Shown here: positions 41,335 to 50,023 of the stretch, piece by piece
Layout of the letters: each line of letters opens with the position of its first letter
How positions within the stretch are numbered: the first letter of the stretch is position 1
From: UBA4292 sp002395865
GTDB taxonomy: Bacteria > Bacillota > Clostridia > Lachnospirales > Lachnospiraceae
Assembly: GCA_946533395.1 (NCBI GenBank)
Contig: CAMNBU010000005.1
Coordinates: 18,819-82,818 of the forward strand
Length of the DNA stretch: 64,000 bases
Direction: 5' to 3'
Position numbers and translations under genes: made by a program
Notes under the pieces: generated by a model
What the model was told of the DNA's origin: nothing
Seen by the model: the letters and a program-made list of their open reading frames with translations, nothing else
The model's database searches: none

Positions 41335-41878
41335 CTTCCGAACCAAGCCCCCTTATGATACCGCCTATCACCCTCACCAGGTCCTCGTTGTCAGGTTCCT
41401 TGCGCACACAGCTCCCCTCAAAGGGTATGGCGCGGCGCAGAAACATATTTATCGCAGCAGGAGCTCGCCACATCCCCTCGTAGCATATGGTCACTCCCAG
41501 CGGCGAGATATCCACGGAAAAATCCGGGGTGCAGCCCCACAGCTCACCCTTCAGATTCGTCTCGAGCCCGTATATGACATCCGCCTCCGCCTCGGAGAGA
41601 TCATATATGAGCTTTCCCCTTTTTCTCCACAGATCCCACTCTATGAGGCCGCTCGCAGGACTCACGCACTGCCCGTAGGCACAGGCCGCCCTGTCCGCAA
41701 AAAACACCGCCTCAGCCTGTATCCTGTTCATATCGCTCAAGAAGCAGGCCGCGCAGAATACGAATACCGAGACGAACACGGCCACCGTGCATACCACACT
41801 GGCCTCCACACTGATCATGCCGTTATTCCCAGAAGGAGCGCGGCTCCGGTCAAAAACGGAGCAAACGGAAGACTCCAT
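41324..41878 (-). CDS. TadE/pseudopilin-like protein
   Basis: A 184-residue protein with a pilin-like N terminus: GMISVEASVVCTVAVFVSVFVF, a hydrophobic helix preceded by Gly and containing a Glu at the fifth position after the cleavage-like Gly. The rest is an extracytoplasmic domain. Start uncertain: ATG 41878 (with GGGGAG 5 nt upstream) or ATG 41908; both overlap the peptidase gene. It is the next-to-last gene of the Tad cluster and is coupled to the FHA gene. As a minor pilin it would be cleaved by the neighbouring peptidase and help assemble the pilus; inference from the family. Confidence 0.75.
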   Translation of the reverse strand: MESSVCSVFDRSRAPSGNNGMISVEASVVCTVAVFVSVFVFCAACFLSDMNRIQAEAVFFADRAACAYGQCVSPASGLIEWDLWRKRGKLIYDLSEAEADVIYGLETNLKGELWGCTPDFSVDISPLGVTICYEGMWRAPAAINMFLRRAIPFEGSCVRKEPDNEDLVRVIGGIIRGLGSEDGD

Positions 41879-42237
41879 TTTCTCCCCTTTTTCTTTGCTA
41901 ACGACCATATACCTCCGATCATCGCCGCGGCAAAAAGCGCCGCAAGAAGCACACTGTAGCTGTACAGCCCCGCAAACAGTCCCGCTATGACTGTGCAGAC
42001 TCCGTCCCCGGCACCTACTCCTCCACGGCTTATGGGACTGATGCAGAGCAAGATCACTCCCGGTATCAGGCCCACAACGGACTGTGAAAGCGGCCTCCCC
42101 GAAAGAAGACACACGCCTGCTCCCGCTGCTGCCCCGGCAGCAAGAAGTGCGACCGGTATCCTTTTATTCTTCACATCAAAAAAAGTGCAGATTCCCAGAA
42201 AGCCTGCCAGAAGTAAAAGGCATATCCTGTCACTCAC
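41815..42237 (-). CDS. prepilin peptidase, type IV (A24, TadV/CpaA-like)
   Basis: A 140-residue membrane protein with about five hydrophobic segments and the two aspartates of A24 aspartic peptidases: FFDVKNKRIP after the first helix and GVGAGDGVC in the middle (GxGD). It has no N-terminal methyltransferase domain, as in TadV/CpaA. It cleaves leader peptides from Flp and pseudopilins. The GTG at 42237 is preferred because AGGAGG lies 9 nt upstream and it overlaps the TadE-like gene stop (GTGAGTGA); an upstream GTG at 42270 has no SD. Confidence 0.9.
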   Translation of the reverse strand: MSDRICLLLLAGFLGICTFFDVKNKRIPVALLAAGAAAGAGVCLLSGRPLSQSVVGLIPGVILLCISPISRGGVGAGDGVCTVIAGLFAGLYSYSVLLAALFAAAMIGGIWSLAKKKGRKWSLPFAPFLTGAALLLGITA

Positions 42238-43237
42238 CGCCCTCTCCCTCCTTCGTCTTTCTCTTTTCACAGGCGGAGCACAGCGGCTTTCCTCCCGCGT
42301 CCTCCTCCTTCACCTGCGATATATACCTGATGAGCGCCCCGCAGGTGGTGGTATTGTGATACCTCTCGCCGTCGGTAGTTATATACACTATGGCGTTCGG
42401 GCTCCCGTGTATGCACTCCCTGCAGGGGTAGTATTTTCCGCCCTGGTCGTTTCTGTAGTCTCCCACCGACTGTATGGTCACCGCCTTTATCTCGCGCTTT
42501 AAATACATGCAGTCCCGGTAGAGATGATATACCTTCCCGTATTTGCTGACATATACGGTCCTGCTCTCCTGAGTTGGAGCGAGCACGCCTCCGGAGGGAA
42601 ATGCCTCCGGCTCTGTCTCGGGTTCCCTCTCATACCCCGTGTAGAGCCTTCTCATACTGCTCTGACTGAGATCTATCGACAGAAGCTGCCCCGGTACGAA
42701 AGGGATATCCATCCTGTAGTTTATGGTCAGCAGCACAAGATCCGCCCCGTCGTACACTATGGCTCCTGTGCAGGTTATCCCGTCGGCTCCTCCCCTTATC
42801 ATGGTCCTGTTCAGCCAGTCCCTGCCGGCCTCATCCATGATACAGGCCTTGAGATACGCGCCTCCTATGGCGGAGTATATGATATTTCTGACGCTGCTCT
42901 GTACGGCTTCCGCTATGCCTCCGCCCTCATCATCCCCTCCCGCAAAGGTCGCGGGCAGAATGGTCTTCACATGCGTATATCCCGCCAGCTCCCCCGCGCA
43001 TCCGTCCAGCGCGGACTGAAGCCGAAGCTGCACGGTCATGACATGAAAGAAGAAGGCAAATCCTATGAGGGCCATCATAAACACGGGAAGCACCACCGAA
43101 GCCTCCACCGTGATGGAGCCCGGGGAACCGGGGAAAAATGTCCGGACGGTTTTGATTGGGATTTTTTCGGGTATTTCAGGAGCGTTTGGGGGTATTCTGT
43201 AATAAATGCTTTTTTCTTTGATCGACCGTTCAGACAT
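42230..43237 (-). CDS. TadE-like pseudopilin with Cys-rich C terminus
   Basis: A 335-residue protein with an N-terminal TadE-like helix (GSITVEASVVLPVFMMALIG), a long extracytoplasmic part and two C-terminal repeats resembling short Ada-type/CxxC metal modules: VYHLYRDCMYLKR with YYPCREC, and YHNTTTCGALIRY with PLCSACEKR. The two modules are similar (xYHxxxxC, followed about 40 residues on by CxxC), suggesting duplication and metal binding or disulfides. Comparable modules are common in Firmicute surface proteins. ATG 43237 is used; an in-frame start 24 nt earlier has a weaker site. Confidence 0.82.
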   Translation of the reverse strand: MSERSIKEKSIYYRIPPNAPEIPEKIPIKTVRTFFPGSPGSITVEASVVLPVFMMALIGFAFFFHVMTVQLRLQSALDGCAGELAGYTHVKTILPATFAGGDDEGGGIAEAVQSSVRNIIYSAIGGAYLKACIMDEAGRDWLNRTMIRGGADGITCTGAIVYDGADLVLLTINYRMDIPFVPGQLLSIDLSQSSMRRLYTGYEREPETEPEAFPSGGVLAPTQESRTVYVSKYGKVYHLYRDCMYLKREIKAVTIQSVGDYRNDQGGKYYPCRECIHGSPNAIVYITTDGERYHNTTTCGALIRYISQVKEEDAGGKPLCSACEKRKTKEGEGGE

Positions 43238-43272
43238 TTTTCCCCGGCTCCCCCGACACATTCAAGAACTGA

Positions 43273-44907
43273 TCAATAGGTATGTGACCAGCGTATCTTT
43301 ATTCTGTTATCCAGCTCATTATCATTCACAAAAAGACCGGTCAGGGCCGAGAATACCGGCTCGACCTTTATTCTGGCTGTGACCTCCATGGCATAAATGC
43401 AGCTTCCGAATGAGAACACTACATCCCGTCTTTTCATATCCCACTCGATCGCCTGCATGGTCCTCATGATCTTATCCTCTCTGTTCTCCAGAAACAGAAG
43501 TATCCTGAGGTATGCCTTGTAATCTATGCCCCTGTCACCACTCTCGGCCGCTTCTCCACTGAGAACCTTCGAGACGCATTCTCCCAGAGTTGTCGTCCAT
43601 TCATCGGCACTCTTTACTATGGGTAGCTTCTCGCCCTTACACAGTGCCCTGACATCCAGTATCGATTCGCAGTAGGCCCAAGCAGCCACAAGCATGAGTT
43701 CTATAAGCTTTATTATCAGGGCATTGCCCGTCCAGCCCACCATGGCCACGGCCTTCTCCTTCGCCTGCTCATAGAGCTGCGGGTTCGCGAGTATCGTCAC
43801 ACTGTTAAAGGCAGTCCTGACGCCCGAAATGGCCGCCACGGTGGCGAGCAGATTCGCCTTGTCCGAATCGTGACCCCACAGCACATACTCTACCTCGTAC
43901 TGCATACCGGAGGCGTGTTTATCCACCGTATAGTACGAGAGATAGCGAAGGATATACTCACCGAACAGAACGGAATTCAGCAGGGTGTCTCCGCCTCCCA
44001 TGCCAATGCCGTGGTTCTCCCCCGGCGACAGAGTCGGCTCCTTGTCGGTCCCCGAGATGCCCTCCGTATCTCCCAGATAGAAGGTCAGCCCGACATCCGT
44101 GAGAAGCTCCTTCACCTGCGCGATGATGCTCTTGTTTACCTCATCCTCCACCTTCTGAGCCTTGTCGGGCTCTGAAGTCGTCTCCTCCTCGGTCGTACTC
44201 TCCCCGGAAGCATTTTCGGTGCTCTCCTGCTGTGTATCCCCCGGACCGGTCGACTCCTCCCCCGTCCCGGAGGACTCGGGGAGCGACTCCTCTTCTGCCG
44301 AAGTTGAGGTATCTGCCGGGTAAGTTTCTAAGGTGCTCTCCTGCGATGAAGACTCCTCTGCCTCCAGCGACTCCTCCTCGGCGAACACCTCCTTCCAGTC
44401 GGTGTTCTCATACTCGGAATCCGCGTCATCCAGATAGTCCTTTGCGGAATTCGCGTTATCGAGCAGTGTGGAGAAATGCGTGAGTTCATTTGCGAGCGAG
44501 GTGACCTCCAGGACCTTCATGAGTTCCACGACCTCCCTCTCAAAAAATATGCCGTGATCATCCACCGCATAGTATCTGTCGTTCACCCACACATACGGAT
44601 CGTGATACCTTAGCAGATCGGCTCCGGAAGGAGAAAGGCTGGCCGCAGCCATGTATGCCGCCAGCTTCGCCTCCTCGTAACCTCCCGAAAGCTCCTCATT
44701 GTAAAAAAGCAGGCCGTATTCGCCGTACAGATCGGCATCATACTCCGAAAAAAGACTCCCGAGAGCGCTTCTGATGCTCAGACCCGCGTTGACCCTGACT
44801 GCGCTCTGGTGTGCCCTCTCAAGCATCACCCCTATCAGTCCCGCCAGAAGCAGAAACACCATGGCGCAGTATACGGTTATCGCCCCCGGGGCGGACCGCC
44901 CCCTCAC
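43273..44907 (-). CDS. DUF5702 domain pilus-locus protein
   Basis: A 544-residue protein beginning GRSAPGAITVYCAMVFLLLA, a TadG-like N-terminal membrane anchor, followed by an extracytoplasmic region with a Ser/Glu/Thr-rich stretch (about 170-250, for example EESTGPGDTQQESTENAS) and a conserved globular C-terminal part. It fits DUF5702, the TadG-position protein of clostridial Tad loci. The start is a GTG with weak SD. It is translated directly after the Flp pilin gene. Exact role unknown; probably pilus tip or assembly. Confidence 0.8.
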   Translation of the reverse strand: MRGRSAPGAITVYCAMVFLLLAGLIGVMLERAHQSAVRVNAGLSIRSALGSLFSEYDADLYGEYGLLFYNEELSGGYEEAKLAAYMAAASLSPSGADLLRYHDPYVWVNDRYYAVDDHGIFFEREVVELMKVLEVTSLANELTHFSTLLDNANSAKDYLDDADSEYENTDWKEVFAEEESLEAEESSSQESTLETYPADTSTSAEEESLPESSGTGEESTGPGDTQQESTENASGESTTEEETTSEPDKAQKVEDEVNKSIIAQVKELLTDVGLTFYLGDTEGISGTDKEPTLSPGENHGIGMGGGDTLLNSVLFGEYILRYLSYYTVDKHASGMQYEVEYVLWGHDSDKANLLATVAAISGVRTAFNSVTILANPQLYEQAKEKAVAMVGWTGNALIIKLIELMLVAAWAYCESILDVRALCKGEKLPIVKSADEWTTTLGECVSKVLSGEAAESGDRGIDYKAYLRILLFLENREDKIMRTMQAIEWDMKRRDVVFSFGSCIYAMEVTARIKVEPVFSALTGLFVNDNELDNRIKIRWSHTY

Positions 44908-44909
44908 GG

Positions 44910-45134
44910 CTAATAGATCTGCTGTGCGTTCTCTGTGATGCTCTGGAAAACGCGCTGCACAAGTGCCGTGATCTGGTTTCTAAATATGAGCACCAGCGCC
45001 ACGAGCACACAGATGATCAAAATGATCTCCACCGTTGAGATCCCCTTGTTATCAAGTCTTCCTGTTTCGACTGCCTTCTCGCCGGCTTCCTCCCCGGCGA
45101 AGATATCGTTCATCTCTTCATACATTTCTGACAT
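44910..45134 (-). CDS. flp: Flp-like major pilin
   Basis: A 74-residue protein with a charged leader of about 29 residues and a single hydrophobic helix, NKGISTVEIILIICVLVALV. The Gly followed by a hydrophobic residue, with Glu at position +5 (GISTVE), is the Flp pilin cleavage site for the prepilin peptidase. It ends with a short amphipathic tail. The leader is unusually acidic and long for Flp. It is the structural pilin candidate of this Tad locus. Confidence 0.88.
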   Translation of the reverse strand: MSEMYEEMNDIFAGEEAGEKAVETGRLDNKGISTVEIILIICVLVALVLIFRNQITALVQRVFQSITENAQQIY

Positions 45135-45156
45135 TTTTCTCCTCCCTGGTTAGTGT

Positions 45157-46512
45157 TTATAGTTTCATACCCATCCATGCGGGTACGACGACCATGGCGA
45201 TGACCAGACCGAACAGAAGCATGGTCGGTATGAGCAGCCGGCTTCCGGCAGTCTCTCCCTGTCTGGCGGCCGTCCTTTTTCTCAGTTCAAACGCGTCCGC
45301 TGCCTCCTTCTCCATGAGCCCTGCCAGTTCCACCGTGCCCTTCTTTATGCTCTGTTCGAGCAGTGTGCCGAGCCTCCTGTAGGCGTACAGGCTGCACCTT
45401 CTGCCGAACTCGTCAAATACGCCCTCGCTGTAGCCGTTCACCCTGAGGACTCTTGCCGTGGTAAGAGCCTCTGAGAAGCCCTCACCGCCTTCGCCGCTTT
45501 TTTCGTAGTCCGATGCCAGCTTTTCCCATGCCCCGGGGACTCCGAGTCCCGCGTGAAACAGTATTGCCAGCTTCGACACTATCCGCGGATAATCAGCCTC
45601 GAGCGAATGGATCCTTCTCTCATAGCTCTCATCCGCCTTTCTGTCGCGCCACAGTGGCATCAGCAGCGCGCACACCGCCGCCAGAAGCGCAAGCACGAAA
45701 TAAGTGCTGTCTCCCGGCCGCTTGAAAGAGAGCTCGCTGTCGTTAAAGCTTGACGGCAGAGCTGCGTTCTTCTGTTCGCTCCCCTCTATTTCATTGTTTA
45801 TATAGGCTTCAAGAGCCTCCTTCTCGTAATCCTTATCCGGGGGCAGCAGTCTCACATTTACCGTATAATCCCGGTAATAGCCTCCGTAGCTTATGGTGAG
45901 ACCGAGGCTCTCCTGCGCCCCTTCCTCTGTGACCTCAGCGTCAATGGTTCCTGTGACTCCTATCAGACTGCCCCGCCTCATCTGCCACGTGAGCTTCGTG
46001 CCGTCACTCAGTCCGCTGATCAGATCAAGATCGGTCCTCACCTCATCCAGACTGACATTGTCACCAAGTATGCGTTCCGTTACCACCCGGTATCTCTCCT
46101 CGAAAAAAGCATCCAGTTCCTCCTGTGTGGGCGTTCTCTCACCCACCTGAAGGCTTATGTTTAGCTCCTTCTCGCCTTCCACAGCCACCAGCTCGACACT
46201 GCGGCCTCCCTCTCCGAAATCAGGCCTTGAGATATGCGTGACATTTCTGCTTCTCTCCTCAAGTCCTGCCAGAAGGATGAATATCAGACAGACACCTGTA
46301 AGCAGCGCAGGAAGCGCCAGTCTCATCCTCAGCTCCCTGCGGTACACAGACTCGTCAGCTCTCCCGCCCGCCATGCTTGCGATGGCTCTTCTTCTCTCAT
46401 CACCGAGTCTTTTTTTCCAGCCCTCATACACACGCTCGAAGGCCTGCGGAATACAGATCAGCGCCAGAAGGCATAAAAGGATCGCCGCAGCGGCGGCTGT
46501 AACATATATCAT
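45157..46512 (-). CDS. tadC: TadC-like type II secretion F-domain protein
   Basis: A 451-residue polytopic membrane protein whose C-terminal half carries the GspF/TadC pattern (LAILFHAGLGVPGAWEKLA and YRRLGTLLEQSIKKGTVELA). The N-terminal half has an additional large extracytoplasmic loop of about 190 residues (about 85-280) between two helices. This is longer than a usual TadC of about 300 residues. The ATG overlaps the stop codon of the tadB-like gene by 1 nt, showing translational coupling. It forms the inner-membrane platform of the pilus machine. Confidence 0.86.
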   Translation of the reverse strand: MIYVTAAAAAILLCLLALICIPQAFERVYEGWKKRLGDERRRAIASMAGGRADESVYRRELRMRLALPALLTGVCLIFILLAGLEERSRNVTHISRPDFGEGGRSVELVAVEGEKELNISLQVGERTPTQEELDAFFEERYRVVTERILGDNVSLDEVRTDLDLISGLSDGTKLTWQMRRGSLIGVTGTIDAEVTEEGAQESLGLTISYGGYYRDYTVNVRLLPPDKDYEKEALEAYINNEIEGSEQKNAALPSSFNDSELSFKRPGDSTYFVLALLAAVCALLMPLWRDRKADESYERRIHSLEADYPRIVSKLAILFHAGLGVPGAWEKLASDYEKSGEGGEGFSEALTTARVLRVNGYSEGVFDEFGRRCSLYAYRRLGTLLEQSIKKGTVELAGLMEKEAADAFELRKRTAARQGETAGSRLLIPTMLLFGLVIAMVVVPAWMGMKL

Positions 46513-47273
46513 CACATACCTATCCTCAAAAAGCTCCTGCCCAGCCCGTACGCGAGGCAGTACAGCAAAAGACACACGCTCATGAACACCCTTCCCCAGA
46601 GGGTCTCGTAGAGAACGCTCACCAGATCATAGCTTGAGAGCTGCATGTATACCGCGATAAATGCCGGCATGACACACATGATACCCAGCTCAAGTCTTTT
46701 TTCGGTGAGCTTTATCACTATCTCCTCCTCCACGGAAAGCTCCTGCTCGAGCTGCGCGGCAAATGTCTTCAATAGTCCTCCGATCCTGCCGGCTCCCCGC
46801 TTGGAAAAGCTTATGAGTCCGGCCAGCTCCGAAGCCTCTGTCAGCCCCGTCCTCTTCGCGAAATCCGAAAATGCCTCCTCGGCGCTCTCCCTCATGGCTA
46901 TGCGTCTCTCCATCAGCCTCCAGTTCTTCAAAAACTCCGAGTCCATCGACCACATGGCCCCCAGCTGGCTGCCGGTCCTGCAGATGCCCTGCTCCAGTGA
47001 GGCACCGGCCGCAAGCTCGGCGGAGAGGACTATGCAGGCATCCCGGCAGCTCCTCCTCATGGCATTCTTCTGCTTTGAGCGCTCTGCCTTCACGCCGTTC
47101 ACATACACGCATATCGCAAACGGAAGCGCCAGCGGGAAGAAAGCGAATTCCCTGAAAAAGCTCCAGGTTATCGCAATGCATACTCCTGACGCCACCGCCA
47201 GTGACTTCGGGTCAATAATACCCCGAGAGTCTTGCGGTGTTTTTAAGCTCCCCTGTTTTTTTGAGAACAACAT
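46512..47273 (-). CDS. tadB: TadB-like type II secretion F-domain protein
   Basis: A 253-residue inner-membrane protein with two hydrophobic segments near the N terminus, two at the C terminus and a cytoplasmic F domain (CIVLSAELAAGASLEQGI, SKRGAGRIGGLLKTFAAQ). It pairs with TadC as the platform for pilus assembly. It begins inside the tadA gene (62-nt overlap), with GGAGG directly before the ATG, so it is coupled to the ATPase. The order TadZ, TadA, TadB, TadC matches Tad loci in other phyla. Confidence 0.87.
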   Translation of the reverse strand: MLFSKKQGSLKTPQDSRGIIDPKSLAVASGVCIAITWSFFREFAFFPLALPFAICVYVNGVKAERSKQKNAMRRSCRDACIVLSAELAAGASLEQGICRTGSQLGAMWSMDSEFLKNWRLMERRIAMRESAEEAFSDFAKRTGLTEASELAGLISFSKRGAGRIGGLLKTFAAQLEQELSVEEEIVIKLTEKRLELGIMCVMPAFIAVYMQLSSYDLVSVLYETLWGRVFMSVCLLLYCLAYGLGRSFLRIGM

Positions 47274-48396
47274 TTCCCTCCTCCGTGCACAACTCGAAGA
47301 GACTGTGTATCTCCACCTCTCCGTCCACGTATCCGCCTACCTCGCATATGTGGGTCACGCGCCTTCTTCCGTCGTGAAATCGCGACACCTGCACTATGAT
47401 ATCCACCGCTGAGGCTATCTGCCCCCTGATGGCCGCAAGCGGCAGCTCCACTCCGCTCATGAGGCACATGGTCTCCAGCCTCTTTATCGTGTCGGCCGGA
47501 TTGTTCGCATGCAAAGTGGATAGAGCCCCTTCATGACCCGTGTTGAGCGCGGCGAGGAGATCCACGGCCTCCCCTCCTCTGACCTCTCCAACGATTATCC
47601 TGTCGGGGCGCATCCTGAGCGAGGCCTTTATCAGATCCCTCACACTCACGCTTTTCACACCCTCCAGATCCGAATTTCTCGTTTCCAGCCTGACGATATT
47701 ATTAAGACCGGGAAGGTGCAATTCAGCTGAGTCCTCTATGGTGACCACCCGCTCGTCCTCTGACACAAATCCCGCCAGACAGCCGAGAAGTGTGGTCTTT
47801 CCGGAGGAGGTTCCGCCCGATATGATGATCGAATAACGGGTCTTTACGAGCTGCGCGAGAAAATCGGCCGCCTGCTGCGTTATGCTGCCGTTTTCTATGA
47901 GCGCGCCGAGACTCATCATCCTGCCCGAGAACTTTCTGATGGTCATCACCGGGCCGTCGAGGGCAATGGGTTCGAGAACGATATTCACCCGTTCTCCGCC
48001 GGGCAGACGCGCGTCGACTATCGGAGAGGCTTCATTTACCCTTCTGTTAACGTCCGAGACGATCTGCTGGATAAGATCCTCCAGGGCGCGCGGGCTCTCG
48101 AAGCGTCTGTCGCAGCGAACAAGTCTTCCGTTTTTTTCGATGAAGATGTTTTCGGGACCGTTTACCATTATCTCCGTCACATCCGCATCGTCCAGATATG
48201 CGCTCAGCACGCCGAGCCTCCTGATCTCGTCAAAAAGCTCCTTCGCCAGCCTCCTTCTGCCCTCAACACAGAGAGAGCTTCTCAAAGGACTATCGAATAT
48301 ACAGCTGTCTATAACGGAGCGCACCTGCTCATCATCCGGATCATTCATTTGCGACAGTGTGCCGAGCACCTGTGCCCTTATATCATACGCATCCAC
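47212..48396 (-). CDS. tadA: TadA/CpaF-type secretion ATPase
   Basis: A 394-residue ATPase of the type II/IV secretion family that powers pilus assembly. The N-terminal alpha-helical part precedes the ATPase core: LPGGERVNIVLEP, Walker A IIISGGTSSGKTTLLG, the Asp box TIEDSAELHLPG, Walker B DRIIVGEVRGGEAVDLL and a His box LNTGHEGALSTLHANNP. All motifs are intact. It overlaps TadZ at its 5' end by 14 nt and TadB at its 3' end by 62 nt. Confidence 0.95.
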   Translation of the reverse strand: MDAYDIRAQVLGTLSQMNDPDDEQVRSVIDSCIFDSPLRSSLCVEGRRRLAKELFDEIRRLGVLSAYLDDADVTEIMVNGPENIFIEKNGRLVRCDRRFESPRALEDLIQQIVSDVNRRVNEASPIVDARLPGGERVNIVLEPIALDGPVMTIRKFSGRMMSLGALIENGSITQQAADFLAQLVKTRYSIIISGGTSSGKTTLLGCLAGFVSEDERVVTIEDSAELHLPGLNNIVRLETRNSDLEGVKSVSVRDLIKASLRMRPDRIIVGEVRGGEAVDLLAALNTGHEGALSTLHANNPADTIKRLETMCLMSGVELPLAAIRGQIASAVDIIVQVSRFHDGRRRVTHICEVGGYVDGEVEIHSLFELCTEEGNVVLKKTGELKNTARLSGYY

Positions 48397-49342
48397 TTAT
48401 CATGCTCCCGACATAATCATACAGCTCACCCTTAAATACTGCCGCGCGCAGATCCTCGGGACCCGCCCCCTCCGGTATCGTCTGCGACAGAGGGCCCACG
48501 CTTTTTATCCTTTTACAGATCTCGGGCGAGGTGTTCTCCATCCACGAAAGAAATGCCGTGCATTTGCATCTGGACAGCATATCGTTCTTCTGCGGCATAA
48601 AAACATTCTCGCACATCTCCATGACAGGGCGGGTATCGCTCACCGCGTTACCTATATCTATGACGGTATACTTGTACTGCCCCGCAAAAAGCAGGGTGCA
48701 AAGGAGCTCCGAAAGCTGTGCGGGCGCGAGCCTTCTTACATCCTCCGGGCTCACCGCCTGGGCAATGTAATCAAAGCCCCTGTGTCTGGTGATGAGCTCG
48801 GTGGCCTTTTGTTCCAGCTCCCCCTGCAGATAGTAGTAGATGACGTCCGACAGGCTCGCCTGCGGACTTCCGAGGATGGCGGAAATCGTCCCGAACTCGT
48901 CCAGACTTATAAAGAGCGTGCTTCCGGACTGCGCCAAAACAGCCGAAAGGCAGAGGCCTATCATCGTCTTCTGGACTCCTCCCAGAGGCGAATACACTCC
49001 GAAGATGCGTCCCGTGTCACTGATCTGGCCGCGGCTCCTCTGTATCCTCTCGTACTCCTGCGCCAGCTCGGCCGCAGTCACGCTCGCGGGCTGGTACTTG
49101 AATATTCCCCCGCCCTTCTTCTCCTCAGTCAGAGCTATGAAGCTGCACCCCTGAGGTGCGGCGTTTGAGAGCTCCTCATTTGCAAGAAGCATTACGAGCT
49201 TTCTCTTCTGCGAAAAAGTGCTTATCATCCCGGGGGCCGAAAACTCCACGATCTCCGGCAGCCCGCGCTTGCCTGCGAGGGCATTTGTGAGGGCCGATGA
49301 GTAAGCGCTGTCCGCGTCATATATTCCCAGATATTCTTCCAT
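48383..49342 (-). CDS. tadZ: TadZ/CpaE-like ParA-type ATPase with altered P-loop
   Basis: A 319-residue protein with an N-terminal receiver-like domain (about residues 1-120) and a ParA/MinD-like domain: VYSPLGGVQKTMIGLCLSA (deviant Walker A, GGVQKT rather than KGGVGKT), FISLDEFG in place of the switch I segment, and YTVIDIGNAVSD as Walker B-like. The altered P-loop keeps the Lys but not the signature Lys of ParA, so ATP hydrolysis is doubtful, as in several atypical TadZ/CpaE. It positions pilus machinery at the cell pole in studied systems. First gene of the Tad operon. Confidence 0.82.
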   Translation of the reverse strand: MEEYLGIYDADSAYSSALTNALAGKRGLPEIVEFSAPGMISTFSQKRKLVMLLANEELSNAAPQGCSFIALTEEKKGGGIFKYQPASVTAAELAQEYERIQRSRGQISDTGRIFGVYSPLGGVQKTMIGLCLSAVLAQSGSTLFISLDEFGTISAILGSPQASLSDVIYYYLQGELEQKATELITRHRGFDYIAQAVSPEDVRRLAPAQLSELLCTLLFAGQYKYTVIDIGNAVSDTRPVMEMCENVFMPQKNDMLSRCKCTAFLSWMENTSPEICKRIKSVGPLSQTIPEGAGPEDLRAAVFKGELYDYVGSMISGCV

Positions 49343-49420
49343 ATTTCAAAAACCGGCTGCCCCGCAGCCCCTCCACGGGTTCTGTGCGACCTATTTTAGT
49401 CGTATTTTTCTGCCTGTCAA
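49343..49420 (-). promoter_or_regulatory. promoter and structured leader of the Tad operon
   Basis: TTGACA (49415-49420), 16-bp spacer, TAAAAT (49393-49398). In the leader a GGAGGGG sequence is separated from the tadZ ATG by a 6-bp hairpin GGCTGC/GCAGCC (49355-49369). Folding of that hairpin would bring the SD to a normal distance from the start codon. Confidence 0.65.
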
Positions 49421-49514
49421 CGGGACTGCCTGTGCGGATTCTGCGCGTATTTCATGGACTTTGTGGAATTATTCACCCCCTGTGAAAGGTACCGTTCACA
49501 AACTCTTTGCAGTA

Positions 49515-49565
49515 CAACAAAAAAAGACCCGCGAAGGTTCACAGGCAGTGAACCTTCACAGATCT
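49515..49565 (-). terminator. terminator of the atp operon
   Basis: Perfect 10-bp arms GAAGGTTCAC / GTGAACCTTC (49533-49557), extended by imperfect pairing, followed on the minus strand by seven T residues. It ends about 30 nt after atpC. The rest of the gap up to the Tad promoter shows nothing further. Confidence 0.85.
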
Positions 49566-49594
49566 TTAAATCTTTTTGTATAAAATGACGAAAT

Positions 49595-50014
49595 TTATTT
49601 TTGGTCGGAATCATTGACCGCGCGAAGCCTCACAAGAGATCTCTGAAGTGCCAGCTCGGCTCTCATAAGGTTCATATTGGGACCGTAGCGCGCGATCTGC
49701 CTCTCGGCTCTCTTCCTCGCGAGCTCCGCTCTTGCCGTATCGATCTCCTCGGGCCACTCTATCACCTCGGCCAGTATCCTGACCTCCTCCGGCTCTATCT
49801 CAAGAAATCCCGAGTGAAGGGCGGCGATCTTTCTACCGGACTCCTCGTGTATCACGAGCTCTCCGGGTGCTATTATGCAGGTCTCCTCCACATGTCCGGG
49901 GAGAACACCCCTCTCACCCTCAGTGGTGCAGAACTCCACCATAGTGACATCGCCCTCGTAGAACACGCGGTCGGGCGCTGCCACAAGAAGATGCATCGTC
50001 TTTGTATCAGCCAT
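49595..50014 (-). CDS. atpC: F-type ATP synthase subunit epsilon
   Basis: A 139-residue regulatory subunit of the F1 stalk. The N-terminal beta-barrel shows HLLVAAPDRVFYEGDVTMVE and GERGVLPGHVE, ending with HSGFLEIEPEEVRILAE; the C-terminal helical domain (about 85-139) is complete. Last gene of the operon, 9 nt after atpD. Confidence 0.95.
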   Translation of the reverse strand: MADTKTMHLLVAAPDRVFYEGDVTMVEFCTTEGERGVLPGHVEETCIIAPGELVIHEESGRKIAALHSGFLEIEPEEVRILAEVIEWPEEIDTARAELARKRAERQIARYGPNMNLMRAELALQRSLVRLRAVNDSDQK

Positions 50015-50023
50015 AGCGGCCTC

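Noticed and set aside
49411..49440. Repeated TGCCTGT near the Tad promoter as a fifth pseudoknot motif
   Set aside because: AGGCA occurs twice on the minus strand there, but no 9-nt-loop hairpin or downstream complementary segment before tadZ is present, and one occurrence is partly in the promoter itself.
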